Shown: piece after piece, positions 62,760-64,000 of the stretch
Position numbering within the stretch: the first letter of the stretch is position 1
Layout of the letters: every line of letters begins with the position of its first letter
Assembly: GCF_036014215.1 (NCBI RefSeq)
Contig: NZ_CP107921.1
Location: 1,163,501-1,227,500 of the forward strand
Direction: 5' to 3'
From: Streptomyces sp. NBC_00440
Lineage (GTDB): Bacteria > Actinomycetota > Actinomycetes > Streptomycetales > Streptomycetaceae
Length of the DNA stretch: 64,000 nt
The notes under the pieces: generated by a model
What the model was told of the DNA's origin: nothing
The model's database searches: none
What the model saw: only the letters and a program-made list of their open reading frames with translations
Translations under genes and position numbers: made by a program

Positions 62760-63461
62760 ATGCGCAGATTCCTGGTGGCAGGTTCGGTTCTGCTGGCCGT
62801 CGCGGGTTCCCTCGCGGCCCTTCCCGCCGGTGACGGTCCGCTGCCCGGACAGCTCGCCGACACCGGCGGCGGCTCCCAGCTGATCACCGTGGAGGCCGCG
62901 ACCCTGCACTCCACCACCGGCACGCTGACCTGGTGGGACCTGCGCGACGGCACCTGGCGCGAGGCCGGCTCGGCGCCGGCCCGCTTCGGCTCCAAGGGGC
63001 TGGCCGACGGCGCGACGCGCAGACAGGGCACGGCCACCACGCCCACCGGCATCTACGACCTGCCGTACGCGTTCGGGATCAAGGCGGCCCCCGCCGGGAC
63101 CCGTTACCCCTACCGGGCGGTCAACGGGAGTTCCTGGTGGTGCGAGGACAACGCGTCCCGTGCGTACAACCGCTGGGTGGACCCGCTGCCCGCCGACTGC
63201 CGGACCAGTGACGCCGAGCGGCTGATCAACTATCCGACGCAGTACGCCCGGGCGCTCGTCATCGGCTTCAACTACGCCCGGCCGGTGCACGAACGGGGCG
63301 CCGGGATCTTCCTGCATGTCAACGGCAGTGGCGCGACCGACGGTTGTGTGTCCGTACCGGCGGCCGCGATCGACCGTATCCTCACCTGGGCCGCCCCCGG
63401 GAGCCGACCGCACATCGCGATCGGCACCCGGTCCGGGCCGACAGCCCTGACCCGTTACTGA
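62760..63461 (+). CDS. Exported L,D-transpeptidase-like (YkuD) protein
   Basis: A 233-residue protein with an N-terminal signal peptide (FLVAGSVLLAVAGSLAAL). The catalytic domain has RQGTATTPTGIYDLPYAFG and FLHVNGSGATDGCVSVP, the His...Cys pattern of YkuD L,D-transpeptidases (the usual SHGC is TDGC here). It may cross-link or edit peptidoglycan outside the membrane. The ATG at 62760 has no strong ribosome binding site. Confidence 0.85.
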   Translation: MRRFLVAGSVLLAVAGSLAALPAGDGPLPGQLADTGGGSQLITVEAATLHSTTGTLTWWDLRDGTWREAGSAPARFGSKGLADGATRRQGTATTPTGIYDLPYAFGIKAAPAGTRYPYRAVNGSSWWCEDNASRAYNRWVDPLPADCRTSDAERLINYPTQYARALVIGFNYARPVHERGAGIFLHVNGSGATDGCVSVPAAAIDRILTWAAPGSRPHIAIGTRSGPTALTRY

Positions 63462-63508
63462 CGGCCCGTTCCTGACGGCCTGTCACTGACGGCCCGTCAC
63501 TGACGGAA
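63458..63508. repeat. 14-bp tandem repeat at the end of the YkuD gene
   Basis: Three 14-bp units of CTGACGGCCYGTYM (63458, 63472, 63486) and a partial fourth (63500). The first unit contains the TGA stop of the YkuD-like gene. Confidence 0.75.
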
Positions 63509-63542
63509 CCGAGAAGAAGCATCCGGCCGGGGCCGCGGGTGC

Positions 63543-64000
63543 TCAGCGCGGGTTCTGCGCCAGCCGCAGGAGGTGGTCCGCGAGTGCCTGACCGCCCGCC
63601 GGGTCCCGGCTGATCAGCATCAGCGTGTCGTCCCCGGCGATCGTGCCGAGGATGTCGTGCAGTTCGGCCTGGTCGATGGCCGATGCGAGGAACTGGGCGG
63701 CGCCCGGCGGGGTGCGCAGCACGACCAGATTGGCCGAGGCCTCCGCCGAGATCAGCAGCTCGGAGGAGAGCCTGCGCATCCGCTCCTCCTTGGCGGACTC
63801 GCCGAGCGGCGCATGGGGGGTGCGGTAGCCGCCCTCGCTGGGCACCGCGTAGATCAGCTCACCACCGGTGTTGCGGATCTTCACGGCGCCCAGTTCGTCG
63901 AGATCGCGGGAGAGCGTCGCCTGGGTGACGCTCAGCCCGTCGTCGGCGAGGAGCCTGGCGAGCTGGCTCTGCGAGCGCACCGGCTGCCGGTTGAGGATGT
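63543..64000 (-). CDS. argR: Arginine repressor ArgR, partial
   Basis: The gene runs off the right edge; 152 codons are present. The visible N-terminal part [19 protein letters not shown] and [19 protein letters not shown] is the ArgR winged helix. The C-terminal oligomerisation domain has [20 protein letters not shown] and [18 protein letters not shown], the arginine-binding face. With arginine it represses the arg genes, including the argG promoter at 50095-50123. It is convergent with the YkuD-like gene. Confidence 0.95.
   Translation of the reverse strand, partial: ILNRQPVRSQSQLARLLADDGLSVTQATLSRDLDELGAVKIRNTGGELIYAVPSEGGYRTPHAPLGESAKEERMRRLSSELLISAEASANLVVLRTPPGAAQFLASAIDQAELHDILGTIAGDDTLMLISRDPAGGQALADHLLRLAQNPR

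Overview
This 64-kb window is chromosomal DNA of a high-GC actinomycete, almost certainly a Streptomyces. The evidence is the very GC-rich third codon positions, frequent GTG/TTG starts, a full-length ssgB (a sporulation gene of mycelial, sporulating actinomycetes), tRNA genes without encoded CCA, and a gene order (thrS, ssgB, pab genes, cobalamin genes, metNIQ, argH, argR) that I remember as conserved in streptomycetes. There is no phage, integrase, insertion sequence or CRISPR array. The window cuts through thrS on the left and argR on the right.

Layout. 1-5.6 kb: start of thrS, a DUF4365 gene coupled to an unknown gene, a DnaQ-like exonuclease, two identical tRNA-Val(CAC) genes, a TIGR02611 membrane protein with an apparent one-base frameshift, ssgB, a CGNR zinc-finger gene and a small membrane ORF. 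5.7-11.8 kb: L-rhamnose catabolism (LacI regulator, divergent rhaI-rhaD-rhaB) with a clear promoter and two operators. 11.9-20.3 kb: housekeeping genes, including pabB-pabC, a five-gene tRNA cluster (Gly, Cys, 3x Val), a phosphotransferase and a tail-anchored Ser/Thr kinase. 20.4-27.2 kb: accessory acid-catabolism cassette A (GntR, family III CoA-transferase, acyl-CoA dehydrogenase, LysR, carboxymuconolactone decarboxylase-like protein, a 26-aa peptide, MFS). 27.2-34.7 kb: TrmH methyltransferase and cobalamin genes, including a BluB-CobT fusion with a 640-residue disordered N-terminus. 34.8-38.6 kb: a GNAT gene and metNIQ, preceded by a Cys/Met-rich leader peptide ORF. 38.9-47.2 kb: membrane proteins, a sigma-like factor, GDPD, PlsC-like acyltransferase, TetR-MFS efflux pair, PRPP synthetase homologue, aldo/keto reductase. 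47.3-50.1 kb: argG-argH with an ARG-box promoter. 50.2-54.5 kb: a four-gene operon (GntR/UTRA, ADP-ribosylglycohydrolase, NCS1 permease, PfkB kinase) that parallels the uncharacterised E. coli yegTUVW group. 54.5-62.6 kb: BASS transporter, nitronate-monooxygenase-like flavoprotein, enoyl-CoA hydratase, then cassette B (MFS, CoA-transferase, acyl-CoA dehydrogenase, LysR), paralogous in content to cassette A. 62.7-64 kb: YkuD-like transpeptidase and argR.

How the genes work together. Rhamnose is isomerised, phosphorylated and cleaved by the rha operon. Cassettes A and B each combine uptake, CoA transfer onto an acid and alpha,beta-dehydrogenation under a LysR regulator, with unknown substrates. 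The yegTUVW-like operon probably imports a nucleoside-like compound, splits an N-glycosidic bond and phosphorylates a product. argR at the right edge is the likely regulator of the argG promoter. The best candidates for undescribed biology are the yegTUVW-like operon, the paired CoA-transferase cassettes with the 26-aa peptide, and the metN leader peptide. All calls rest on reading the sequence and on family knowledge; no database search was run.
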